From contig OX328132.1 of NCBI GenBank assembly GCA_946811695.1, forward strand, positions 120,832,685 to 120,896,684: 64,000 bases of DNA, given 5' to 3'. Within the stretch, counting starts at the first letter, position 1. Each line of letters begins with the position of its first letter. The notes under the pieces were generated by a model that had not been told where the DNA came from, ran no database searches, and was given only the letters and a program-made list of their open reading frames with translations. This document shows, one piece after another, positions 1 through 11,011 of the stretch. Made by a program: the position numbers and the translations under genes. Source of the DNA: Gonocerus acuteangulatus (Eukaryota; Arthropoda; Insecta; Hemiptera; Coreidae).

Positions 1-67
1 CACGAGAGGACGCTCACCCATTGGTCAGATATTTCTCTAGTGCCTGTATAGATTCTCCTAAAGCTGT

Positions 68-106
68 GTATTTTTTTTTTACTGCGTATCTACAACTTGG
101 CTATTA
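68..106 (-). repeat. SINE-A tail fragment
   Basis: A T-run followed by a short motif (ctgcgtatctacaacttgg, then gctattagcgcc) matches the 3' end of the SINE-A copies at 27787 and 28860. The tRNA-like head is missing. The duplicate is at about 15942-15982. Confidence 0.5.
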
Positions 107-318
107 GCGCCGGGGGGGGGGGACTGTGTTTTAAAAACATTCATCACTCAGAGTATATGCTACTTGATCGTATTAGATGAAATGTCAGTTGTTTTCTTTT
201 CTTTTCTTTTTTTGTGTGTGTTAACTGTCTTTTTCGTTGAGATTAGCTCATTTGTAAAAAAACAATAATGTAATGCATCCCGTTTGAATGTAGTATTTTC
301 ATCTTTTTAGCGCGTTTC

Positions 319-1432
319 CTCCTTCCTTTTACATAGGGAAATGCCGCTTATGAGGTTGATCTCATGACGTTACACAATTTTGAAGAACGGGCTAGAAAGT
401 TTCAGGACTCACGAAAGTAGTGTAGTACCGTGTATACACAAAACTCTGGAAAGAAATTAATTACGAAATTAATAATTGAAACAGTTCCTCATTGCAAATT
501 TAAAAGAACAGAACAAGTCATGATTTTATTTTATTTATATAGGTTATTTTAAGCAAATTATTAAGGAATGCAGTCTACTCTACCCAATTTCCGCAGAAAG
601 TGCTTAGCTATGAAGCTCCTGCGTGACGGACTTTTTTGTAGTGAAATTAGTTAGCTTTCGAATGGTCACCATTCACTGACCATGGTTTCTCAGCAGTTTT
701 CGAGGTATCTTAAAAATTATACCAAAATCCGAAAACGTTTCGTGTCTCTTAATATTTTTTTTTTTTTTTAATACTTCCTTAACTCCAAACGCAACTAAAA
801 TTTAAATATCTTAGTTTAGATGAGTGTCAAACGTCTGGAACTAGTTTCAACTAAATCAATCGTTTCTGAATGTCCAAACTAAAAATCAGATCGAAAAAGT
901 AGTTGTATCAACTTTTCTCAAAAACAGATAACGCTTCAAAAATGGTTGATCACGAATCATAAAGTAACCAAAAAATAAATCAAATTAAATAATAGAACTC
1001 TATTAATTTTAGGAAGTTGGATTGACTAGAATTTAGATATCTTCTTTATTCACGATTCAGATAGTGATGAAGAGGACTATTAGCTTCTTTTCGTAAGCAA
1101 TAATACTTTTATTTAATAAATTGACTATGTTCATATATCAGAGCAAGTTATAGCGAATTTTGTTTATAGAAATTGATTTAATTGTAGTTTTTGCAAGTTA
1201 TATCATAACAATGAAAAGTAGAAAAAAAAACAGTTAAAGTTCTTTGAGACATTTTTTCACTTGTTTTTATTCTTATTTAGGTTGAAACGAATCACTTTGT
1301 GAAGTTTTACGAAAATCGGAGTTGGGGCACTAATTGCTTAGGTTATGAAACGTGACATTTTCTAGTCGACACTTCTAGATAGTGTCATGAGGTCAACCTC
1401 ATAAGTGGGTATCCACCATAAACGGAGGGAGG
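319..1432 (+). mobile_element. Family X: candidate TIR element
   Basis: The ends are inverted relative to each other. The left side at about 340-370 reads cttatgaggttgatctcat and the right side at about 1387-1407 is its imperfect reverse complement. Related sequence in opposite orientation lies at about 26800-27480, so this is an interspersed family rather than unique DNA. It has no ORF of note and is probably a non-autonomous DNA transposon. Exact termini and target duplication are not resolved. The 82-bp satellite starts right after the right end. Confidence 0.45.
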
Positions 1433-1442
1433 ATGCCGCGTT

Positions 1443-3368
1443 GAAACAACTCCTCACACGTATCCAAACAATGGATGTGTACTCATCAGCGTAGAAACGT
1501 TAGATGCTGCACATATACTGCGCTAAAACAACTCCTCACTCCTACCCCAACAATGGATATGTACTCATCAGCGTAGAAACGTTAGATGCTGCACATATAC
1601 TGCGCTAAAACAACTCCTCACTCCTACCCCAACAATGGATATGTACTAATCAGCGTAAAAACGTTAGATGCTGCACTTATACTGCGCTAAAACAACTCCT
1701 CACTCCTACCCCAACATTGGATATGTACGCATCAGCGTAGAAACGTTAGATGCTGCACTTATACTGCGCTAAAACAACTCCTCACTCCTACCCCAACATT
1801 GGATATGTACGCATCAGCGTAGAAACGTTAGATGCTGCACTTATACTGCGCTAAAACAACTCCTCACTCCTACCCCAACATTGGATATGTACGCATCAGC
1901 GTAGAAACGTTAGATGCTGCACATATACTGCGCTATAACAACTCCTCACGCCTACCCCAACAATGGATATATACTCATCAGCGTAGAAACGTTAGATGCT
2001 GCACTTATACTGCGCTAAAACAACTCCTCACTCCTACCCCAACAATGGATATGTACTCATCAGCGTAGAAACGTTAGATGCTGCACTTCTACTGCGCTAA
2101 AACAACTCCTCACTCCTACCCCAACATTGGATATGTACGCATCAGCGTAAAAACGTTAGATGCTGCACTTATACTGCGCTAAAACAACTCCTCACTCCTA
2201 CCCCAACATTGGATATGTACGCATCAGCGTAGAAACGTTAGATGCTGCACATATACTGCGCTATAACAACTCCTCAAACCTACCCCAACAATGGATACGT
2301 ACTCATCAGCGTAGAAACGTTAGATGCTGCACATATACTGCGCTAAAACAACTCCTCACTCCTACCCCAACAATGGATATGTACTCATCAGCGTAGAAAC
2401 GTTAGATGCTGCACTTCTACTGCGCTAAAACAACTCCTCACACCTACCCCAACAATGGATATGTACTCATCAGCGTAGAAACGTTAGATGCTGCACTTAT
2501 ACTGCGCTAAAACAACTCCTCACACCTACCCCAGCAATGGATATGTACGCATCAGCGTAGAAACGTTAGATGCTGCACTTCTACTGCGCTAAAACAACTC
2601 CTCACTCCTACCCCAACAATGGATATGTAAGCATCAGCGTAGAAACGTTAGATGCTGCACTTATACTGCGCTAAAACAACTCCTCACTCCTACCCCAACA
2701 ATGGATATGGTCTCATCAGCGTAGAAACGTTAGATGCTGCACTTCTACTGCGCTAAAAGAACTCCTCACTCCTACCCCAACAATGGATATGTACGCATCA
2801 GCGTAGAAACGTTAGATGCTGCACTTCTACTGCGCTAAAACAACTCCTCACACCTACCCCAACAATGGATATGTACTCATCAGCGTAGAAACGTTAGATG
2901 CTGCACTTATACTGCGCTAAAACAACTCCTCACACCTACCCCAGCAATGGATATGTACGCATCAGCGTAGAAACGTTAGATGCTGCACTTCTACTGCGCT
3001 AAAACAACTCCTCACTCCTACCCCAACAATGGATATGTAAGCATCAGCGTAGAAACGTTAGATGCTGCACTTATACTGCGCTAAAATAACTCCTGACTCC
3101 TACCCCAACAATGGATATGGTCTCATCAGCGTAGAAACGTTAGATGCTGCACTTATACTGCGCTAAAACAACTACTCACACCCACCCAAACAATGCATGC
3201 GTACTTATACTGCGCTAAAACAACTGCACACACCTACCCTAACGATGGATGTGTACTCATCAGCGTAGAAAAGTTATATGGTGCACTTCTACAGCGCTAA
3301 AACAACTGCACACACCCACCCAAACAATGGATATGTACTCAAAAGCGTAGAAAAGTTAGAAGCTGCCC
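1443..3368. repeat. 82-bp satellite array, copy 1
   Basis: About 23.5 tandem units of 82 bp. Each holds an actcctaccccaacaatgg segment and a gcgtagaaacgttagatgc segment. Middle units differ at a few positions; the last three, after about 3170, are degenerate and one is shortened. Recurrent 78-codon ORFs across the array arise because 82 is not divisible by three, so each frame meets a stop about every third unit. They are not genes. Confidence 0.96.
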
Positions 3369-4532
3369 TTAAAGTGTTCCAGTAGTAACTTGTAACTGTT
3401 ATATAAAGGTTCCTGCTGGAATTGCAGAAGGTTTGGCTTTATGATATTGACATTCTATTCTACGGTTTTTAAATCGCACCAGGAATAAGGGTTCAATGGA
3501 GCCCCCCTCCTGTTCTGAGCTCTCGAAATTTCGAACTGATCATAATACGCTCTTATGAAAATAAATCCCAACTAATAACGTGGGAAAAAAGTAATTATTT
3601 ATAAATATGTTATAAGCTAATTTTGAATTTAAATAACTGTTTTACAGTTTTCTACCTGATAATAACAAGCGAGATGAATTTTGGTAACCATGGAAACCAA
3701 GAGGAAGTTTTTACATGCAGGTTTTGTTTTTATACAGTCATTGACAAACAAGCCTTGAAATTCAATTGAAAGTTATATTAAGTTTTCATATAAAAACGAA
3801 GAGAAATGGTGCTCTTGAACAGGTAATTTGCACAAAAAGCAAAACTTGAATGCAAAATAACGTTCCTACAGCATATTAACTTTTATGTAATGTAACGTAG
3901 AATTAACTTTTTTTTTTAAGAAACCACAATGATAGTTCTACTGAAATTTCTTTAAAAAACAAAAATTCAAATGTTAATCAATTTTATAGCTTAGCAATCA
4001 ACTTTTAGTCATAAAATTTATAATGCTGAAAGTTTACTTGAAAATTAAATTAACAGTTTTTTCTCAACCCAAAATCAATTATTTATATAAATGAGATATT
4101 CAATCCCAATATTATATTTCTTAAACAATCTTTACTGTTGATCATTTGATTTATTAGATCAATTAATTTTTTTTTTAAATACAAAGAAAGTTAACTGTGC
4201 AAGTATTGGCTATTTTGGTTGATAATATAAAATTATCATTGAGGTGGTGTTAGTAACATAGAATATTTTTAACTAAGGTAACCCGAAACACTTATCAGCA
4301 CTATTATTAAGAAGACTATTTTTGATTAAATATATATATATATTTATCTATTATTAACCTGTTTTGTAACAGTTCAAAGCTATGAATCGTTAAAAAGATA
4401 CACGACTTGCTACGTTATAAACAATGTAAGTAATTAATACCGTAAAATGGAGTCACATTATTACAGTGTGGTGAAATTGGTGCATACCTTTACTGCTTAT
4501 AGTGGAGATGGAAATAGTTAGCCGTTGCAGTG
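3369..4532. other. Gene-free A+T-rich DNA
   Basis: No coding region, RNA gene or recognisable transposon was seen. There are short poly-T tracts and a (TA)n run near 4330. The same sequence recurs at about 19900-21063 as part of the duplication. Confidence 0.6.
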
Positions 4533-4612
4533 ATACGAAGACAAGGGATGGTTGGGATTCGGCTAGGAGAAAATTCTCCTAGCCGGATCCCAACCATCCC
4601 TTGTCTTCGTAT
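4533..4612. repeat. 80-bp palindrome, Penelope-like 3' motif
   Basis: A near-perfect inverted repeat centred at about 4572, with arms reading tacgaagacaagggatggtt toward the centre. The arm sequence recurs in single orientation at 24980-25013 beside a hammerhead-like motif, which suggests two termini of the same retroelement family joined head to head. The duplicate is at 21064-21143. Confidence 0.75.
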
Positions 4613-4618
4613 ACTGCT

Positions 4619-4654
4619 TATATATTTGTCTGAGAACGAACAGACAAATATATA
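4619..4654. repeat. Short hairpin
   Basis: Arms tatatatttgtctg and its complement are separated by 8 nt. It lies directly after the 80-bp palindrome, and the duplicate is at about 21150-21185. No function is assigned. Confidence 0.6.
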
Positions 4655-5575
4655 GGCGGAACCCCCACGGGCGGGGGGCCACAGTGGACAGTTGGTTAGA
4701 GACCCGTGGTTTCAGGAGGGCCCGGCGTTATTCTTTAACTTAAGTTATAATTTGAAATGACAAAATTATATTCCTAAGTATAGTTCACATTATTGAGAAC
4801 GACCTAAGGATAACTTCCTAAATTCTCTATTTCTAATATATAAACTAGCTTTTAAATATTGTCAGTCCAAAAATTGGTAGCCCCAGGAAGTGGTAATGTA
4901 CCTTAGACAATACATAAATTTTCCACTCTGCTCAATTACAAATGTATTTAATTTTGTTTTCAGAGGAATGTCAGATATTAATAGTTTTTGATAATGGTGA
5001 TATGGTAATTATTTGGACAGGCCTGTATATATAAGTATATATTTGTTTTTGCGCAATCTTTGGGCAATGTTCAACCCTTTGGTATCAGTTAAATAAAAAT
5101 ATCCTAGCAGTATAGGTTTGTACCAATTTCATTTTACGGTAATAATGACATATAATATTCAAAATAGTTGGTTTTTTTTTGCTATAAATTAAAAGAAATT
5201 ATATATGCCCTTAAAATACCTTCTTGATAGTGGCGGATCACAGTGGTGGAATTTAGCATTTGAAAGGCCCGCGGTAGAGGCCAATTTTAAAGGCTACTCT
5301 ACTTATTTTTGCTGTATTTTCGCTTTACATTTTACATTCAAGATTTACTCTGTATATTTATACAGAGTATATTTTTTCTGTACTTTAGTTTGCACTGCAC
5401 CGATGGTAAAAAAAATAGTGATATGTAAGAAAATATCATTGAAAATAGACATATTCCAAGGTTGTTGATATTCACATTTATTCAGGGGGTTGGTTAACAT
5501 ATCTTTTATGTTTTTTAACACTTATGCTTAAACAAACTAGAGAAATTCTTGCAATAATCATTTTCAATGCTCCTA
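4655..5575. other. Gene-free DNA at the end of duplication copy 1
   Basis: No supported gene. The 87-codon ORF at 5205-5468 has no recognisable domain and no splice or codon signal that I can defend. Confidence 0.5.
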
Positions 5576-5627
<52 letters not shown>

Positions 5628-5747
5628 TAGATAGATAGATAGATATATAGATAGACGGACAGATAGTTAGATAGACAGACACTTGTGGTCTACTATCACC
5701 TCCTAAAAGGTTCATACACGTACTTTATTCCGTTACACCCTGACTAT

Positions 5748-5835
<88 letters not shown>

Positions 5836-5926
5836 GGACAGATAGTTAGATAGACAGACACTTGTGGTCTACTATCACCTCCTAAAAGGTTCATACACGT
5901 ACTTTATTCCGTTACACCCTGACTAT

Positions 5927-5965
<39 letters not shown>

Positions 5966-6083
5966 GATAGATAGATAGATAGATATATAGATAGACGGAC
6001 AGATAGATAGACAGACACTTGTGGTCTACTATCACCTCCTAAAAGGTTCATACACGTACTTTATTCCGTTACACCCTGACTAT

Positions 6084-6146
<63 letters not shown>

Positions 6147-6267
6147 TAGATAGATAGATAGATAGATATATAGATAGACGGACAGATAGTTAGATAGACA
6201 GACACTTGTGGTCTACTATCACCTCCTAAAAGGTTCATACACGTACTTTATTCCGTTACACCCTGAC

Positions 6268-6360
<93 letters not shown>

Positions 6361-6451
6361 GGACAGATAGTTAGATAGACAGACACTTGTGGTCTACTAT
6401 CACCTCCTAAAAGGTTCATACACGTACTTTATTCCGTTACACCCTGACTAT

Positions 6452-6516
<65 letters not shown>

Positions 6517-6636
6517 TATATAGATAGATAGATATATAGATAGACGGACAGATAGTTAGATAGACAGACACTTGTGGTCTACTATCACCTCCTAAAAGGT
6601 TCATACACGTACTTTATTCCGTTACACCCTGACTAT

Positions 6637-6675
<39 letters not shown>

Positions 6676-6807
6676 AATATATATATATAGATAGATAGAT
6701 AGATATATAGATAGACGGACAGATAGTTAGATAGACAGACACTTGTGGTCCACTATCACCTCCTAAAAGGTTCATACACGTACTTTATTCCGTTACACCC
6801 TGACTAT

Positions 6808-6885
<78 letters not shown>

Positions 6886-6976
6886 GGACAGATAGTTAGA
6901 TAGACAGACACTTGTGGTCTACTATCACCTCCTAAAAGGTTCATACACGTACTTTATTCCGCTACACCCTGACTAT

Positions 6977-7033
<57 letters not shown>

Positions 7034-7193
7034 AGTGTGTATATATATATATATAGATAGATAGATAGATAGATATATAGATAGACGGACAGATAGATAG
7101 ACAGACAGATAGTTAGATAGACAGACACTTGTGGTCTACTTTCACCTCCTAAAAGGTTCATACACGTACTTTATTCCGTTACACCCTGACTAT

Positions 7194-7262
<69 letters not shown>
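5576..7262. repeat. Compound minisatellite with (TA)n, (CA)n, GATA and GACA tracts
   Basis: Nine units share a core of about 80 bp that includes cttgtggtctactatcacc and gttacaccctgactatac. Core starts are near 5681, 5860, 6017, 6204, 6385, 6570, 6741, 6910 and 7127. Unit length ranges from 157 to 217 bp because the attached (CA)n, (TA)n and GATA/GACA runs vary. The core is nearly invariant. It starts exactly where duplication copy 1 ends. Confidence 0.95.
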
Positions 7263-7273
<11 letters not shown>

Positions 7274-7511
7274 GGACAGATACATAGATAGACAGACAGA
7301 CAGATAGTTAGATAGATAGACAGACAGACAGGTAGATAGATAGATAGGTAGATGGATGGATAGATAGATAGATAGATTGACAGATAGATAGATATATAGA
7401 CTGACAGATAGATAGGTAGATAAATAGATAGACAGGCAGATAGATAGACAGGTAGAGAGTTAGATAGATAGATAGATAGATAGACGGATAGACAGATAGA
7501 TAGATAAATAA
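7263..7511. repeat. GATA/GACA microsatellite
   Basis: Imperfect tetranucleotide run (gata, gaca, gatg, ggta) continuing from the compound minisatellite. Confidence 0.95.
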
Positions 7512-7780
7512 ATTCGAACCACCGTTATTTTCGTGATAGATGATTTCTTAAAAATGAAATCTTCAAGTCAGCTCTTCCAGATGGAGGGAGGGAAGAAACG
7601 CACCAAGTGTGCAGTTCCACTCCAATACCCTCCACCTTGTAATAATATTTATATAATCTTATTGGTTATAAAATAAATAAAAACATTTGTCCATTTATGA
7701 AGAAGAAATATAATATTTTATTTGTTTATCATTTAAAATTTCTTAATATTACTTGTTATTCTGTTTTTGTTTTTTTACAG

Positions 7781-8070
7781 TTGCATTATATGGGCCCCAG
7801 TGTTGTGGGAGGTTAAACATTTGGTTTATATTAATGAGATGCATCCAGCGAGCGGACTGTATTAAGCTCTATGAATTCTTTCTCAAATATGCAAACATTA
7901 ACAGACTTACTTTTCGATCACCTACTGGTTTACATTCCATGGCCAATTTCCCCATGCATTCCCCCAGCATTACTCCGACAGTTGCCTGCTTGTGGGCTAT
8001 AAGATATGATGTCCTCAAAGTTCTTATTATAAATGGCTCCCTATTTCGAGAAAGGCGTCACGTCGAGGTG
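7781..8070 (+). CDS. SOCS-box protein, penultimate exon (degenerate ankyrin region)
   Basis: An open exon framed by a pyrimidine-rich acceptor (tttttttacag at 7780) and a donor whose GT is at 8071 (gtaaat). It starts with the last two bases of a split codon and ends on a codon boundary, so the following intron is phase 0 and joins in frame to the exon at 11012. The peptide has a weak ankyrin-like stretch: a LKYANIN turn near residue 42, and TPTVACLW followed by VLKVLIINGSLF near the end. In the family, ankyrin repeats bind the substrate and the SOCS box recruits the ubiquitin ligase. Upstream exons were not found; they may lie before the window or in unrecognised DNA. A donor three bases earlier is also possible. 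Confidence 0.72.
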
Positions 8071-8184
8071 GTAAATATTATAACATTTAGCTAGATATAA
8101 TAAGTATCCAATGAATAAGAGAATAGTTAATTTAAAATGAATAAGTTATTTATTTAAATCGTAGGCTTCCACGGTCCGAGTCAT

Positions 8185-8382
8185 TACACATATTATAGTC
8201 TTCTGGTATTGACCGTGTCACAAAGTTCTTTGCCGACGTTTCGCCAGTCATACTGCCAGCTTCCTCAGGGCTTAGTCTAAGGTTCTCAGACTAAGCCCTG
8301 AGGAAGCTGGCACTATGACTAGCGAAACGTCGGCAAAGAAGTTCGTGACACGGTCAATACCAGAAGACTATAATATGTGTAA
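8185..8382. mobile_element. Penelope-like terminal palindrome with hammerhead-like motifs
   Basis: A 198-bp inverted repeat with arms of about 95 bp around a short centre at about 8283. Each arm carries a ctgagga...gaaac arrangement (right arm 8298-8328; mirrored in the left arm). This matches the conserved core of type I hammerhead ribozymes, which are known from Penelope-like retroelement termini. Between the core halves, gctgg and ctagc can pair as stem II. No reverse transcriptase is present. It lies in the intron of the SOCS gene. Confidence 0.6.
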
Positions 8383-8432
8383 GCTCTTTATTATTCATTA
8401 TCTTTATAGTTATTGCAGGATATCTATGTCAG

Positions 8433-9101
8433 GTGTGCGCGCGCCAGAAAGTGGAAACTGAAAGAGGCACGTATATAGCGTTATGAGCCCTCACTGAACC
8501 TCTCCATAAACACACAATCCTTACTAACGCTCCCGAGATGAGGGCTTCTCTGCGATCCCCCATGGGGTTTCGCTTTCCAGGGAGATCGCAAGACGGCCCT
8601 CGGGAGAGGCCGCCTACTACAGTTGTTTCCGCCCCCCTGCAGAGCGCATGAGTCTCGCTCAATACAGAATACCTCCAAATTCTGGCTACTCTGCAGCGGA
8701 GCATCCAACCATATGACCACTACGCACGACAGGCAACCACAACGTGATTCCTGCCACCAACCCAACCGTAGTACCATTTTGGAAACTCATGACCGTGCCA
8801 TGAGCCCCTAAGCACCAGAATGGTCACTGGCCCAGAAGTGTTAAAAACACCCCCTACGGTTTCCTTCCAGAAGAGATACAGGGGGGGGGGGCTTATCCCG
8901 ATCTCTCAAGGAGGGCAGGTCCCGTGCCTGTAGTTGCCAAGCTGTCCGGGAATGCTTAAAGCCCCTGGGCTACATATCTGTAGCCCGTTCCACTATCCGC
9001 AACCTCGTGGACCCGCCTGGTTGCGCATGGCGACGCACTCAAAGGCGACGCAGTACCAAGGTCAAACTGGTTTACCCAGTCCTCCCAAGGACGACGCCAG
9101 G
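8433..9101. mobile_element. Unclassified 0.67-kb insertion with 16-bp target duplication
   Basis: The 16-mer aggatatctatgtcag occurs at 8417-8432 and again at 9102-9117. The outer flanks, tagttattgc on the left and agaaattgtgact on the right, together read like an arm of the MITE at 9132. So this segment was inserted into an older MITE copy. It is G+C-richer than its surroundings. It has no poly-A or simple tail, no obvious terminal inverted repeat and no recognisable domain; short ORFs on both strands look incidental. The duplication length fits target-primed reverse transcription, so it may be a truncated LINE or an unusual SINE. Confidence 0.6.
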
Positions 9102-9131
9102 AGGATATCTATGTCAGACAGAAATTGTGAC

Positions 9132-9343
9132 TAAGGGTGGGTTTACACTTGCTAGTTATTGCAGGATATTTATATCAGAGAGAAATTGCGACTATTGAAA
9201 ACCCATGTAAAATGTATGTCTGCAATAAATTGCTCATGGTAGCAATTTGTTGCAGACATACATTTTACATGGGGTTTCAGTAGTCGCAATTTCTCTCTGA
9301 TATAAATATCCTGCAATAACTATCAAGTGTAAACCCATCCTTA
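9132..9343. mobile_element. Foldback MITE 1
   Basis: 212 bp with near-perfect inverted arms. The left end is taagggtgggtttacactt and the right end is its complement, ending in aaacccatcctta. No coding capacity. It abuts or overlaps the next element by about two bases. Confidence 0.8.
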
Positions 9344-9474
9344 GGGTGCGTTTACATCTGACACTTCTTGCAGGAAATATATCTCAGGTGTCGGATGGAT
9401 AATAATCATAATTATGTTATCCGACATCTGAGATATATTTCCTGTGAGAAGTGCCAGATGTAAACGCGCCCTTA
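9342..9474. mobile_element. Foldback MITE 2
   Basis: 133 bp with ends ttagggtgcgtttacatc and complement gatgtaaacgcgccctta. The end motif is related to MITE 1 but the interior differs, with a central ataatcataattat turn. Confidence 0.8.
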
Positions 9475-9704
9475 TTGCTCCTGATAGAAATATATATCTC
9501 AGGCATAAAGTGTTTGCAGTTTACATTAGTTACAATTTCTCTCTGATATAAATATCCTGCAATAACTATCAGATGTAAACGCGCCCTTATTGCTCCTGAT
9601 AGAAATATATATCTCAGGCATAAAGTGTTTGCAGTTTACATTAGTTACAATTTCTCTCTGATATAAATATCCTGCAATAACTATCAGATGTAAACGCACC
9701 CTAA
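9461..9704. repeat. 115-bp tandem units derived from the MITE arm
   Basis: The block starting taaacgcgcccttattgctc recurs with a 115-bp spacing at 9461 and 9576, and a third partial copy starts at 9691. Each unit contains the MITE arm (tttctctctgatataaatat). The units appear to have been copied in tandem after insertion. Confidence 0.8.
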
Positions 9705-9865
9705 TATGAAATGCGAACAATTTCTGTCACGATCCAAGTGTCGACACTTCTGTACCATCAGGCGTAAATACTGTTTATAAAGAGAAGAGTTTAATGTCAG
9801 AGACAAATATCTTGGCTACTAGCTGTATTGTCGAAAGATCTGTACGAAAAAAAGAAAAATCCCTG

Positions 9866-9920
9866 CTACAGGTAGGACTCGAACCCGCCATCTCCCTTGA
9901 GAGAATCTAATCGCCACTAT
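9866..9920 (-). repeat. tRNA-derived SINE head fragment
   Basis: On the minus strand ggcgggttcgagtcctacc is a good B box, preceded by a degenerate A-box region and followed by an A-rich stretch. It is too decayed to be a tRNA gene. Confidence 0.45.
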
Positions 9921-10072
9921 ATTCTATACATTTTGGTATCAATGAATATTGCATAATGGGATATGGAGATTTGTAGGGTCTATCTTTAATTAATTAACGT
10001 CGGAAAACGAGGCGTTTATATTCCAGCCACTCCAGGAAGCATTTCCAAAATCTTGTTCATTAGGAACTTATT

Positions 10073-10140
10073 GGGTCTCTCCGTAGCTAACGCCTTAGAT
10101 TCTCACGTGGGAGATGGTGGGTTCAAGTCCCACCGGCACA
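10073..10140 (+). repeat. tRNA-like SINE head
   Basis: gggtctctccgtagctaac and gtgggttcaagtcccacc form a tRNA-like A-box/B-box pair about 35 bp apart, resembling the SINE-A head at 24597. There is no matching acceptor stem, so this is a SINE remnant. Confidence 0.45.
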
Positions 10141-10215
10141 TAGTGGGGCCAAACGACATTTTGTGTTGCCGAAAAAGGCTACGGCCTCTAAATCTTCACC
10201 GATTTTAACATATTT

Positions 10216-10374
10216 TTTTAGCATAAATATGCTTTAGCGATGACTACACTGATAAAAAGCGTGTCCGCTGGATTTCACGCATGCGCGGTAGCCATGTAAG
10301 AACATATCTACCGTGCATGCGCCTATGTGATTACATAGCTTTGTCGGGTGGAACTAAAGCATATTTATGTTCCT
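10216..10374. mobile_element. Inverted-repeat MITE
   Basis: Outer arms agcataaatatgctttag and ctaaagcatatttatgtt, and inner arms gcatgcgcggtag and ctaccgtgcatgcgc, form an imperfect hairpin of about 159 bp. There is no ORF. Confidence 0.6.
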
Positions 10375-11011
10375 GATTTGAGCAGCAGGCTCTAAACAAA
10401 ATTAATTTATTTTTTTTAAATGAATGCTAATAAAATTTAGAACAAATTTGTCTGGTTTGATTTTTCCAAGTCTAATCAAGATTTGAATGTTTAATTTCAA
10501 CGAGATCAGTGCTGATATTAAGTTAGATGGAAAATAAAATATTATTTTATGTTCAATTGTAAAAGTTCCTGAATTATGTGTACGTATTTTAATAAACAGG
10601 GAAAACAAAAAAAAAAACCTGGCCAGACGAAGTTGTTCTAAATTTTAATAGTTTTCATTTAAAAAAAAAAAAAAAAAAAAAAACTTAAACACTGACATTA
10701 CTTATGTATAGCCTTGTTCATAAAATAGTTATAACTTGGACTTAGACTTACTTGTGCTTTGAAAACCAATCAGAATGACTTCCAGATGTGTAGTAAGAAC
10801 TGCTACAAGTGGCAAAATAATGAAGTTAGGACTTAGTCTCCTGTAGCACTGAAAAGAGCCATTTTAGTAATACTCTTCTATGCCATTCCATCAGAAAATG
10901 CCAAAAAGATGTTTTTGTTTCTTTCTCTTGAATTCACATAATATATCCTTTTTAATTATTACTATTTAAATAACGTGAAATATTTTTAATGATATTATTT
11001 TAACATTTTAG
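10375..11011. other. Intronic A+T-rich DNA
   Basis: Contains poly-A runs near 10605 and 10662-10683. Nothing else was recognised. It forms the 3' part of the SOCS intron. Confidence 0.5.

Larger units (their letters stand above)
1..5575. repeat. Segmental duplication, copy 1
   Basis: This stretch matches 15873-22106 almost base for base outside the internal satellite. Visible differences are a poly-G run length, two substitutions near 5417-5427 and eight fewer 82-bp units. The 5' edge is cut by the window start. The 3' edge is at about 5575, where copy 1 runs into a (TA)n minisatellite and copy 2 into unrelated sequence. No gene was recognised in it. A 264-base ORF at 5205-5468 is conserved only because the DNA is duplicated. 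The pair may be a true recent duplication or uncollapsed haplotypes in the assembly. Confidence 0.93.

Noticed and set aside
1832..2396. Repeated 78-codon ORFs in the 82-bp array (also 17707-18927)
   Set aside because: Their spacing and length follow from the repeat period; stops recur in every frame and no domain is present.
8429..9198. Several overlapping ORFs in the G+C-rich insertion
   Set aside because: They lie on both strands with no shared motif; higher G+C content lowers stop frequency, so long ORFs are expected by chance.
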